From positions 496,001 to 560,000 of the forward strand of contig OY725498.1 of assembly GCA_963281255.1 (NCBI GenBank): DNA of 64,000 nucleotides. The letters run 5' to 3'. Positions 1 through 10,227 of this stretch are shown here, in pieces. This stretch comes from Aphrocallistes beatrix. Its lineage: Eukaryota; Porifera; Hexactinellida; Sceptrulophora; Aphrocallistidae. Position numbers and translations under genes: made by a program. The notes under the pieces were generated by a model. That model ran no database searches, was not told the origin of the DNA, and saw only the letters and a program-made list of their open reading frames with translations. How positions within the stretch are numbered: the first letter of the stretch is position 1; every line of letters starts with the position of its first letter.

Positions 1-240
1 GGTTTTTATGTTAACTATTACCTTTTTTTTATTTCCGTTTTTTTTGCGAACTATTTCCACCATACCATGTCACATTGAGGTGGTGCATACACAATTGAAA
101 GTGACAATCGTGATTATTAACTATAGTCACTTTCAGGCCTCTCAATTTGTAATTTAACTGAATTATGTGATGGCAAGTGACAAATTGTGAGATACGAGAA
201 AATAGTATTATGAACAGTGTTGTACTTTAGTTATCTAGTA

Positions 241-427
241 CAATCGACTCCGCTTAATAGGGTCACTGTTTAATCGGGTCAACCGCTTAATCGGGCCACT
301 TTTGGCAGGATCGGAATAGCTCTCACACATAGAAGCTAATACAAATATTTTCGGTTAATAGGGTTCTCCGCTTAATCGGGGCAAAATGTCCTCTGACCGA
401 TGTGACCCTATTAAGCGGAGTCGACTG
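241..427. mobile_element. pogo-like MITE (family P1), complete copy
   Basis: The ends are inverted repeats, one starting CAATCGACTCCGCTTAATAG and the other ending in GAGTCGACTG. A TA dinucleotide lies directly outside each end. There is no room for a transposase. TA target duplications and CAGT-type ends are typical of the pogo branch of Tc1/mariner, so this is called a non-autonomous pogo-like MITE. Internal CCGCTTAATCGGG motifs are repeated in both orientations. Sister copies occur at 946, 1250, 4808, 8732, 11966 and 14538. Confidence 0.75.
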
Positions 428-942
428 TAATATCTAGTTCACAGAAATAATTAGAGACAAAAAGCAATTAGTATTCCCATTAAAATATTGCTTACTATCA
501 CATATTTGTTCTAAACCCATTTATAAACAAAGATTTGGAATTTCGTCTGTAAGAGTTGACCTGAACTCATTCGGTCAACGCCCATAGAATCAGATTACAG
601 TTATTCTACACAGGTGTAAGGTTGGGAGGTTTGTCTAGTAATAATGGAACTGAAACTTGAGATTTTCACCATTTGTATCCCATGCTAACATGACACAATA
701 GTAAGTGAGACTGGATTGAATACTCATATACAATTGTAGAGGTTATTATTCTGCACGAGTAATCTTCCCAGTTTATTAGTTAACACCTTACAACTACAAT
801 GGTGCACCGACACATTCTCGATTACCAAGTTTGAATAGAGCTGAGGTGATTATAGTTTATTTTAGGTCTGAAGGATATAGTGATAGATATTTGTACCCTA
901 CAACTAGCTGCAGCAGGTTAGAGTACAAACAGAATTGCTTGA

Positions 943-1102
943 TACGACTCCGCTTAATAGGGTCACATCGGTCAGAGGACATTTTGCCCTGATTAAGCGG
1001 AGGACCATATTAACCGAAAATATTTGTATTAGCTTCTATGTGTGAGAGCTATTCCGGTCCTGCCAAAAGTGGCCCGATTAAACAGTGGTCCGATTAAGCG
1101 GA
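943..1102. mobile_element. pogo-like MITE (family P1), inverted and end-trimmed
   Basis: This copy begins TACGACTCCGCTTAATAG and then reads as the reverse complement of the 241-427 copy, including the REGION with GTGTGAGAGCTATTCCGG. The right end stops at GATTAAGCGGAC without the terminal GTCGACTG, so it is degenerate. Confidence 0.6.
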
Positions 1103-1249
1103 CTTATTGCCGTAAATAAAGATAGAAATTCTAAAACTCGTAATAGAGCATTTCTGTATGCTTTATTATGATTGGTTGGTGGGCTATGATCGAATTTGAA
1201 CCGATTATCCAAGTGATTTGATTAGTGGAAAGAAGAATAAGTCTTATAA

Positions 1250-1349
1250 CGGTTGACCCGATTAAACAGTGATCAAATATTTTCGGTTAATAGGGTACTC
1301 CGCTTAATCGGGGCAAAATGACCGATGTGGCCCTATTAAGCGGAGTCGA
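1250..1349. mobile_element. pogo-like MITE (family P1), internally deleted
   Basis: A short derivative of the P1 family. It keeps CCGATTAAACAGTGATC, the TTTCGGTTAATAGGG motif and the right end GCGGAGTCGACTG, which is followed by TA. The left end is missing. Confidence 0.55.
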
Positions 1350-1504
1350 CTGTATTTATCAACAAAATCGCTTTATTCAAAGCTAAGCGCTCTACGGGAA
1401 ACACTGCCTTGGAAACGGTTTTATTGATTGGAATTTGGAATTAACAAAATTGGAAACTCATCAAGTCTAAGACAATCAAGATAGATTTTAGAGAATAAGC
1501 TTAC

Positions 1505-2110
1505 CTGAATCTACCGATCCGCCTTAGGTGTGAAAACATCTCTCCTCCAGGAATATATTCCAGCACCATGTAGAGATTGGAGTTGTCCTAAAAATAGATT
1601 GGTCATCAGACAGCTGATCTAAATGTGTCGCGAGTAAAGACAGTTTTTTCACACCTTAAAAGCGTACACCATACTGATGAGGAACGGAAACGTGATTGAA
1701 GCGAGTATCTGCTTTTCATTGAGTGTGTGTTCAACTTGTTTCAACTTGACAACCTAGAAATATGCCGTTCAAATCAATTCAAACAAAACATTGAAAATTG
1801 ATTGGTTTATAAGCGAATTTTGTTTTTGTTTACCTTTTGTTTGTCCAATATTTTGAGCGCGTAAAAGTTTCCAGTGGTTGTGTGATTCGCGAGAAGGACT
1901 CGACCGAACGAACCAGTCCCAAGCGTCTTTATACGTTCGAAGTCATCCAACTTTGCTTCACTCTAAAATAGGAACAAACTCTATAAATAGAACACAGCTA
2001 TTATTAGGGTGGGAGGGAGTCTAATTATAGAATGGAGTGCGAACTCACTTTAGTTGTTCCATCCCATTTTTGGAGAAATTCCTCCTTGGCTTGTTCCAGA
2101 AATCTTTTGA
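1505..2110 (-). CDS. PRKACA/PRKACB-like: cAMP-dependent protein kinase catalytic subunit, 5' exons only
   Basis: Four exons on the minus strand spell the N-terminal lobe of the PKA catalytic subunit, the kinase released from regulatory subunits by cAMP. They lie at 2049-2110 ([17 protein letters not shown]), 1834-1962 (Gly-rich loop LGTGSFGRV and the ATP-binding lysine in [10 protein letters not shown]), 1655-1753 ([17 protein letters not shown], with the alpha-C Glu) and 1505-1587 ([20 protein letters not shown]...RIGRF). All have GT/AG borders and continuous phase. From recall, the lengths of 62, 129, 99 and 83 nt equal those of vertebrate exons 2-5. The short first exon was not found. The catalytic and activation-loop exons lie beyond the left edge, so the gene is incomplete here. 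Confidence 0.93.
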
Positions 2111-3802
2111 CTAAGATAACCAATATTAAGATAAGGAACCCATAAATAGATTCTATTAATAGAACTAAGTTGGTTCTAGTTCTATTAATAGAACTAAGTT
2201 GGTTCTAGTTCTATCGTTACGTCACAGATGTTTGGAAATGTCATTGTAAAGTATCGGCCAATCAATTTGCATGCGCAATGAAGAGTAAATATGCAAATAC
2301 TCTGACCAATCAATTCACTTGACAGTTTTCAACATGGCACTTTGGTCAAACGACACAATGCGACACAGACAAAGAGAGTTGTTAGTGGAGAAGAAACCAC
2401 TTATCTGATTGGTTAATTAGTAAACAGTCGATTAGATAAAAGAATTTGAATATCATTAGGAACTCTTATAGGTTCTTAGAAGAAAGGATTATTTGAATTA
2501 TGTGATCATGTGAACATGTAATGTGAGAATTATACATTTTAAACATGCTTGGATATTAGGTAATTATTCACAGTCATGCCTAATCTCTGTCACTAGCTAT
2601 CTCACAGGCTAGTAGACATATTAATAAAAATTTTGAAGTGTAACGCTTCCACATGATGGAAATAAAACATAATCTTGTGAGATTGTAAACTTTAAATCGA
2701 AATATTTTCAACTGAGGGCAAATTGGGGACGAAGAATAGACCGGGTGATCAATAATTTAACGTAAACAAAAATATAGACTAACTAATAAGGTGTTGACAA
2801 ACAAATGAATATTGATGTGAAACCATATTGGTTATAACAGTTCATGTCGTCGTGTTCAAGTAAGAATCTGCAATATCACGCTGTTACGTGAGAAATAAAC
2901 GCATAACTTGAGTGCAGTTATGTTACAATGGCAACAATACAGTCTTACTCCATCAAATTAGGTGACAATATTTAATTAAAGAAAAGGGATTTTGTGTAAT
3001 TGTTTGTAACCCCCGTAAATATAACAAATTGACAGATTAAATAAACAAATGTTAAACATTGGAGGTGTTTATGATAATATACTTCTCATTCATTGACTTG
3101 TAAACAAAATAAAATTGTGGTTGTTTGTTTATGATGAATTTTGTTTTTTTAACTCAATCATTCTCACATAAAACAACGGAAGAAATTGATCCCAGTTCCA
3201 TACAATCTGTACTATTAATAGACTGAGAGAAATGAATAGAATGCCGTTTTTAGAATTTCAAATGGAACGGATGTACGATAAATTATCGAAAAACCAACAC
3301 GATTTTATGGCGAAGAATTCAATACAAAACAATATATTTATAAGTAAATAAATAAATAAATAAACAAACAAAAAGAGTAAACAACCTGGGTATGTCTCTA
3401 CAGAAGATGCCATTGATCGGATTATGTACAATCTAATTGAATCTCGTATTTATCTGCCTAGACAAAGCACTCAGACCTGGGATGTAGAGTTTGTATGGAT
3501 TCGAATAGTCTGATACTTTTAGGAATAAAGTACTGGAAAGAATTGAACTGTGAAATATAGTTTGATCGACACAGTTGATAATCCAGTTCAGGGGTTTATC
3601 TCTGTCAAGGGATGGTATGTTGGAAATAGTTCGCACAAAAACCAGAAATAGTTCGACTTTCCAAAAAAGGAAATAGTTCGCAAAAAAACCACCATTAATC
3701 CTAATGATAAAAAGTCGAACTATTTCCTAAATCCGCAATTCGAACTATTTCCTTTTTCGAAAAGTCGAACCATTTCCGCATTACCCAGGGGTTTATCTAG
3801 GT

Positions 3803-3997
3803 CAAGGAATTATCTAGGAACGTGAGACGCTCCTTTAGGCGTATGATTTTAAGCCCGAAAGTGTTTAGGAGCGTGAAAATTCAGAATATTACCCGATTTA
3901 CTCTATATTATACTGTTATTTATAGATTTAGGCGAATGAATTTTATTAGTTTGAGGCTAGGAGCGTATCTCTAGAGGGCTGTATAACGATTTCTAGT
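3803..3997. repeat. Dispersed 190-bp element (family R1), copy 1
   Basis: Runs from AAGGAATTATCTAGGAACGT to AGAGGGCTGTATAAC. It contains the near-palindrome GTGAGACGCTCCTTTAGGCG and a second GGAGCGT motif near the other end. Matching copies are at 5440-5630 and, inverted, at 52762-52945. No coding capacity. Probably a MITE, but clear target duplications were not identified. Confidence 0.65.
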
Positions 3998-4131
3998 CAA
4001 AACGGCTACAAACCAAGACGCCTTAATTAAACCATTAGAAGTGATTGCAATTATTATGTATTAAATATGGTTTGTGGCCATTTTGGTTTGTGGCCGTTTT
4101 GACTTGTATCCTGTATAACACCCTGATCTAG

Positions 4132-4577
4132 GGGGCATGCCTAATTTCCGGGACGAGACAGAAAAGGTACCTAATTTCCGGGACGGGTTAAGATGCCTAA
4201 TCTCCGGGACGGGACGGGTTAAGATGCCTAATCTCTGGGAGGGGACGGGTTAAGATGCCTAATCTCCGGGAGGGGACGGGTTAAGATGCCTAATCTCCGG
4301 GACGGGTTAAGATGCCTAATCTCCGGGACGGGACGGGTTAAGATGCCTAATCTCCGGGACGGGACGGGTTAAGATGCCTAATCTCCGGGACGGGACGGGT
4401 TAAGATGCCTAATCTCTGGGAGGGGACGGGTTAAGATGCCTAATCTCCGGGAGGGGACGGGTTAAGATGCCTAATCTCCGGGACGGGTTAAGATGCCTAA
4501 TCTCCGGGACGGGACGAGTAAAGATGCCTAATTTCTTGGACGGGATCCTGTCCCGTCCCGGAAATTAGGCATGCCCC
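4132..4577. mobile_element. TIR element whose interior is a 31-bp minisatellite
   Basis: Perfect terminal inverted repeats: GGGGCATGCCTAATTTCCGG at the left and its complement ending GGCATGCCCC at the right. A direct 8-bp duplication TGATCTAG flanks both ends (4124-4131 and 4578-4585). The interior is about a dozen tandem copies of a unit reading GATGCCTAATCTCCGGGACG followed by GGACGGGTTAA, with deletions of one GGACG step in some copies. The unit is itself derived from the terminal repeat. An 8-bp duplication suggests a hAT- or P-type transposase acted on it. Confidence 0.8.
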
Positions 4578-4807
4578 TGATCTAGGTGCTAGTCTGGTAT
4601 CGTCCGAGGAGCCAAGGTGCTTGCAGTGTGATTCAATTTCGGTGCTGGTTTTCCATCACCCATGGAACTACAAGATAAACAAACCCATATTTGGGCGCCA
4701 TATATCACTTCAAAAAAGTGCCGGACTGGAAAATCCATGGTCCGGATGTAGACGCGTATATACATGCCAACTTGAGCCGTGATAAAGGCGGGACGCAATA
4801 GAAAGTA

Positions 4808-4936
4808 CAGTCAACTCCGCTTAATCGGGCCACTGTTTGATTGGGTCAACCGCTTAATGGGGTCACTTTTGGCAGAACCGGAATATCTAGGGACAAAATG
4901 TCCTCTGACAGATGTGACCCTATTAAGAGGAGTCTG
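4808..4936. mobile_element. pogo-like MITE (family P1), degenerate
   Basis: Starts CAGTCAACTCCGCTTAATCG after a TA and ends near ATTAAGAGGAGTCTG before TA. It is shortened relative to the other P1 copies. Confidence 0.65.
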
Positions 4937-5439
4937 TACTATATATACATGGAATCTTAAAAAGTGGGGCATAATAGGGAATTTCATGAAAAAACGGGAC
5001 ACTTGTTAAAATTACCTCAAAAGTAAGGTGAAAAAAGTGGACAGCTGCCATGTATGTAAACGGTAGAATGGGTGGAATCCGTTTTCTCTGAGATTCCACC
5101 ACCCAGACACGAGTTCAGTCTTGTATTGGGTCAAAGCCAGATTGAACGCCGTAGACCACCCACTATAGTGGCAAAGTGAAAAAAGTTCCCGAATGAGTCA
5201 ATCCCTTTCCAATTATTCGAATGGTTTTCCTCCCTTAAAACCTCTCAGCTTGTAATCTAACTAAATCATGTGATGCCCATGGAAAATCATGGGTTAGTAT
5301 TACGAACAAATGACTGGGTGACCAATGTCTAATTCTCACAGATTTCAGTTCCCAGAAGCTGACATCTCTACACTACAACACTGATCTTAAGGATTATGTT
5401 CTTAATTAATTACTCTAAGACTACCGAAATATACCACAG

Positions 5440-5630
5440 TGCAAGGAATTATCTAGGAGCGCGAGACGCTCCTTTAGGCGTATGATTTTAAGCTGCCAAG
5501 TGTTTAGGAGCGTAAACATTCAGAAAAATACCCAATTCACCCAATATTATAATGTCATTTAGCGATTTAGGCGTATGAAAATTTAGAAATTTTAGATTAG
5601 GAGCGTATCTCTGGAAGGCTGTATAATACC
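5440..5630. repeat. Dispersed 190-bp element (family R1), copy 2
   Basis: Same layout and orientation as the 3803 copy: AAGGAATTATCTAGGAGCG at the start, GCTCCTTTAGGCGTATGATT inside, GAAGGCTGTATAATA at the end. Diverged by scattered substitutions. Confidence 0.65.
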
Positions 5631-7189
5631 CTGCCACAGTGGTATAACTTTATGGCTTCTTTCCCATTGAAAATGGCTAGAGACATCCGAGTTTTCGATA
5701 ATCTAGGGTTAAAGCTTTACTCTATCCTATCAGATACGACATTAAACATAAAGTATGTTTGTGTCTCGTGTTCCAAAATATTAAGATTTAAAGTTTATCT
5801 CGTTTAGATATATTTCCATTCAAAATCTTGAACTCGTGTGTTGCAATAAAGTAATATGGAAGAATGCATTGTGATATCGTATTGTCTGAGAACCAATCAG
5901 ATGCGAGTACTAAATGGTAACTTCCAGTTTGAATGGCTCAATTGGAAACCAGAAATTTTCTATTGTTTATCAATCAGCTGATTTAGTTGTAAAGTTTCAT
6001 ATAAAGATATCACAATTCTATCATTGAAGGGATTTAAAGTGTGAATTACCAGACATTATATTCAAAAAAAAAGTGTCGAAATATAATTTGACTCTTTTAT
6101 TCAAATATTTGAAAGTTTTAGACAAAGAACAATTTGTCAATCGATTTCAGAATTCTGATTGATTAAGAAGAAATTAAAATTTCTTAATTCAGGGCTGGCA
6201 CTGGAAGTTTGTACGATTTTAATTGGACAACTTTTCAAAAGTGGCATCAGATGGTCCTGTTAAACCGAACCACTTTCCAAAAGTGGCTCAGTTGGTTCGG
6301 TAAACCATGGCACTGTCGCTTAATTTAGAATTTATCATGTTATATATTTAGATTCTATTCATAGAAGCATTTGAAACATGAATTTATATAAATATAAAAC
6401 ACGTTATGAATCAACGTTTATAAAGCGAATAAAATGATAGGACAAATAGATAGGTGTGAAATTGTGTCGCTAACTCACCCTCCATCTCATCTGACTTTTT
6501 ACTGGTCTGGTTGCCCATTAGAACAATTATATACAAAATTCGTTTTGAGAATTTGGGAAATTTCTCAAATTAATTTCGTCAGCTATTTATATGTTAGCGA
6601 GATATTTGGCGCCAAATTTAGAGATAATTAGTCTTTAGAATGATCTAAATTGATTAGTTGAAATTGGAACTAATAATTTCGGTTCTTTATTGAAACTGAA
6701 AGCTTTCAGAGGTGATGAAAATAATCACACCTCTAAGACAACAAGGGTAACGCTATCATAGTTTTTAGCAATGAGTTCTAATTTTAAACTTCTGATCAGC
6801 TGTGCATTCCTCTATCAACCAATAGACAGACGCTCTGTCTCGACACAACGGATATAATACAAAGGAATTTGTTAGTTTCGATGACAAATTCTTGTTTAAA
6901 TTCAAAATATCCTAAAAGAATTTTTTCAATGTGGAAGTGGAACTGAAACTAACACGTTTTGTCTTTCCCTTGACGTACTTTGCAATGTACCGCGACACAA
7001 TTTCGTCACCTAGTCATTCTATTCAGAGGACAATTACTCTTTGAATTGATTGGCTATTGTACGGGATAAGTCTATATTTAGACATCTTCAACAGCTGATT
7101 GTCTTTATCGTTAATTTGATTCGTCATATTGTCACAGGTAGGATTCATGCAGCCATTACCAAATTTAGAAATGTTGCTTTACAGAAGCT

Positions 7190-7246
7190 GTTTGTTTGTT
7201 TGTTTGTTTGTTTGTTTGTTTGTTTGTTTGTTTGTTTATTTGTTTA
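7190..7246. repeat. TTTG microsatellite
   Basis: About a dozen uninterrupted GTTT/TTTG units, decaying into TTTATTTG at the right. It lies about 200 bp upstream of the ADP-ribosylglycohydrolase start codon. Cys-Leu-Phe-Val open frames through it are artefacts of the repeat. Confidence 0.95.
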
Positions 7247-7440
7247 TTAATTTGTTTACTTTTACGTACGTATTTGAATTGGGGGGATTGGATATGTTGT
7301 TATATACAGTTTGATAATTAATGTTTGATATTTTAATGATGAATGCTGTCTATCATTCAATACAAACATTATTTATTAAATTTTGTTTGTTAGTTCATAA
7401 CTCTTTACAAAGGTGTGAAGTATATTTGTGACACAATTCA

Positions 7441-9953
7441 ATGGCTTCAACCAATCAAACGTTAGACCGCATCCATGGTAGCATCCTAGGTCTAGCGGTT
7501 GGTGACGCAATAGGCCTAACAGTGGAATCACAGCCCATTGGTTCGTTCGAGAGGCTCCATGACATGATTGGCGGGGGGAAATTCCGAGTTCTGCCCGGGC
7601 AGTGGACAGACGACACTTCGATGGCACTGTGTGTGGCAGAAAGTGTCGTAGAGTGTCAAGGGTATCAACCAATTGATCAGCTGACTCGTTTCTGCGGTTG
7701 GTACGAGGGTTGGCACATGAACTGCTGTGGAGAGTTGATTGATATCGGTGAGGATATTTATAGATGTAGCTATTTTAAGACTAGGTCTATTTATAGAAAA
7801 CCTCTCAGCATTTTCCATCGACAACTATAATTTAATCAGATTTTGCCCGTTGAAATTATCTATTCTTACTGAATAGAAATATATTTGTATTTTTTATAAT
7901 TGGATCAGACGCATTCCTACTTAAATTGAATAAATAGTCTGATTGGTTATTCGTTGCTAGGGAAGACAGTGCGTAAGGCGCTAGAATGTTTCAAGAAGAC
8001 AGGAGAGGCCTACCCTGGTCCCACTTCTGAATGGGCGGCAGGGAATGGCAGCCTAATGCGATTGTGTCCTCTACCTCTAGCCTACTGCCACAATCCGGAA
8101 CTAGCAATGGAACTATCCGCCCGCCACTCTAAGACCACCCACGGCGCTCAGGCGGCTCTAGACGCGTGTAGGTACTTCGCAGGTACGTCTTGTTCTATAT
8201 TTAGTAACAATACGCATGGAATTTTATATCCCGATTTAAGGTAATATTAAAAATTTAGATTTGAGGCGAGGGTTTATAATACCATACTAGCTAACTGTCC
8301 CGTTTTTTCGGACATATGTTGAAAGTCAGTGTTTGCTTCAGGATTATTGGAAAAAGCGCGTTAAATTGGCAATTTTTGTGCGGTTTATTCGGGTAAATTG
8401 CATTATTTCACACAATCACGTTATTCAAGCTAAGCGGGCGAAATAGCGCGCTTAACTCGCTCGGCGGGAAACACTGTTGAAAGTAATGTCCCGCGAAAAC
8501 GTTCCAAACAGTGGAATTGTCCCGCTTCTCATTGATTAGGACTAATATAAATACACTATCTCCCGCCAAAATACTACTATCTCCCGCTTTTTCTTGGCAG
8601 AGTTGGAGTATGAAATAAGGTTAATGATAGTGCTAAGACAATGGATATACCTCATCGGAACAAATCTTATTTGTATCGACATGCGGGAATAACTTTATCC
8701 TATATAATCACGACTATTCACAATACAGGTACAGGTGACTCCGCTTAATCGACACTTTGGTCCCGGATATTTTGTCCCGATTAAGCGGAGTTCCCAATTA
8801 ACCGATTAAATTTAGTATTAGCTTCTATGTAAGGGAACCATTCCGTTCCTGGAGACTTGTCCCAATTAAGCGGAGTTGACTGTATTTACATTATATAATG
8901 CTGTATTTGGAAGTTCTTGGGGGGTATCTTTAACCCCCAAGTGGGTACCTCACTGACTATATACAGTACATACTTGTATAATAACCATTTTATGTACAAA
9001 CTAATAATATTATTTCTGCTAATATACAATACGAACTCATTTACAGTTTGAACCTTGGATTAGACAATTTTGTTAAATTGATCTAACTGATATTGAGTAT
9101 TATACACAAATACGGAGTTCAAACTTAAAACAAAACAACAACACTACAACAACGAAACTTCTCTTACATAACACCTGTATGTATAAATGGCAATGATTTA
9201 TTTTATAAGCATATCATTCTAGGGATTCTGATTGGCTGCATTCAAGGCGTCCCAAAAGAAACCCTTCTGTCCCCTAACTATTCCCCGTTAGGCGCCAGTT
9301 ACTGGACCTCACACGTGTTAGTTCCGGAAGTACATAAAGTGGTTGGTGGCAGTTTCAAAACGAGAGAACCGCCGGAAATAAAAGCCACTGGATATGTCGT
9401 TGATACGTTAGAAGCTGCACTTTGGGGGTTCCACAAAACTGACAGTTTTAAAGATGGCTGTCTTTTGGTGTCTAATTTGGGAGACGATTCAGACACAGTG
9501 GCAGCTGTTTATGGACAAATTGCTGGCGCCTTTTATGGAATGGCGGGCATTCCTGAAGTTTGGCGCTCAAAAATATTCTATCGGAGCTTAATCGAGGTGC
9601 TGAGTGAGGAAATATACCTGCTTAGTGACAGAACGAAGGGAATGGAATGTCCTAATGACAGTAGCTGGGTGGAATTTGATGTAAAGAGTAATGTTGGAAA
9701 AATGAGTTCTAAATATAGAAGTGTGAAAATGGAAGGTTTTCAGTTTTTGGAGGAAAAAAGTCGTGAGTTAGTTCGGAGGTTGAAACCTTGTCCCAAACAG
9801 TTCAAGAGCTTAGCAGAGGTGGACTCTGCCATCTCAGAAATAGTGTCGGAGTATCTAAAAATAGAAATGTGTTGTCCTTCCATTTTGGAAGATTTCAAAG
9901 CCATGTGGATGTTCGAGAAGGAAAAGTTAGCTCTTCGGTTAGGAAAGAAGTGA
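7441..9953 (+). CDS. ADP-ribosylglycohydrolase (DraG/ARH family), three exons
   Basis: Exons 7441-7747, 7961-8182 and 9223-9953 join in phase 1 at both introns and give 419 residues. Family signatures are present in order: LGLAVGDAIG near the N terminus, the metal-binding QWTDDTSMAL, NGSLMRLCPLPL, ARHSKTTHGAQ, and the second metal site LGDDSDTVAAVYGQIAGA followed by FYGMAGIP. These enzymes hydrolyse ADP-ribose from proteins or related ADP-ribosyl compounds using two Mg ions. The metal-ligand motifs (TDD and DDSDT) are intact, so it should be active. The last ~130 residues, after LLSDRT, form a charged extension I do not recognise. Intron 2 holds a P1 MITE and other repeats. Precise substrate cannot be assigned. 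Confidence 0.9.
8285..8620. repeat. Dispersed repeat with CCCGTTTTTT and GGACATA motifs
   Basis: Intronic sequence with ACTGTCCCGTTTTTTCGGAC, GAAAGTAATGTCCCGCGAAA and TGGAATTGTCCCGC that recurs at 12382-12560. Related scraps occur near 13640-13790, 4950-5040 and 51630-51720. Ends are not well defined. Confidence 0.55.
8732..8882. mobile_element. pogo-like MITE (family P1) in intron 2 of the ADP-ribosylglycohydrolase
   Basis: Starts CAGGTGACTCCGCTTAATCG and ends TAAGCGGAGTTGACTGT, with TA flanking both sides. The internal TTAGCTTCTATGT motif is shared with the other copies. Confidence 0.7.
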
Positions 9954-10227
9954 ATGTTTGTTTGTTTGATTAAAATTGTGTATATGTTTAATGTTGAATA
10001 TATTCTATTATTAGAACTCTTTCGAATATAATTAAAATTTTGTTTATTATTATAACAATTCTATATTTAGTGTCTCGAAACAGAATGGAAGTAATTTCAG
10101 AACAAACAAAAGCAATATATTCAAACAAATATAAACAACAACATATTAAAGGTTTCGAAAAACTATTTTTGAAGTGAAATATAATAATAACCCAAACAAT
10201 AAATACAAAAAAGTAAACAATGACAAG

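Larger units (their letters stand above)
1..1504. other. Region left of the PKA exons, no gene seen
   Basis: I see no coding exon here. The stretch holds three copies or fragments of the CAGTCGACTCCGC inverted-repeat element, listed separately, plus AT-rich sequence. If the PKA catalytic gene is intact, this is intron, because the exons after the GRFS exon are not here and must lie left of the window. Confidence 0.5.
2111..7440. other. 5.3-kb gene-poor interval
   Basis: No convincing exon was found. The first exon of the PKA gene may lie in the first part. Contents are a TIR element with a minisatellite (4132), two copies of a 190-bp element (3803, 5440), a P1 MITE (4808), AACTATTTCC motif scraps around 3630-3785 that also occur at 1-63, and a TTTG microsatellite. 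Near 2160-2210 the motif GTTCTATTAATAGAACTAAG is tandemly repeated. Short open frames here fall in repeats and look non-coding. Confidence 0.5.

Noticed and set aside
7050-7314. Cys-Leu-Phe-Val repeat peptides
   Set aside because: Translations of the TTTG microsatellite.
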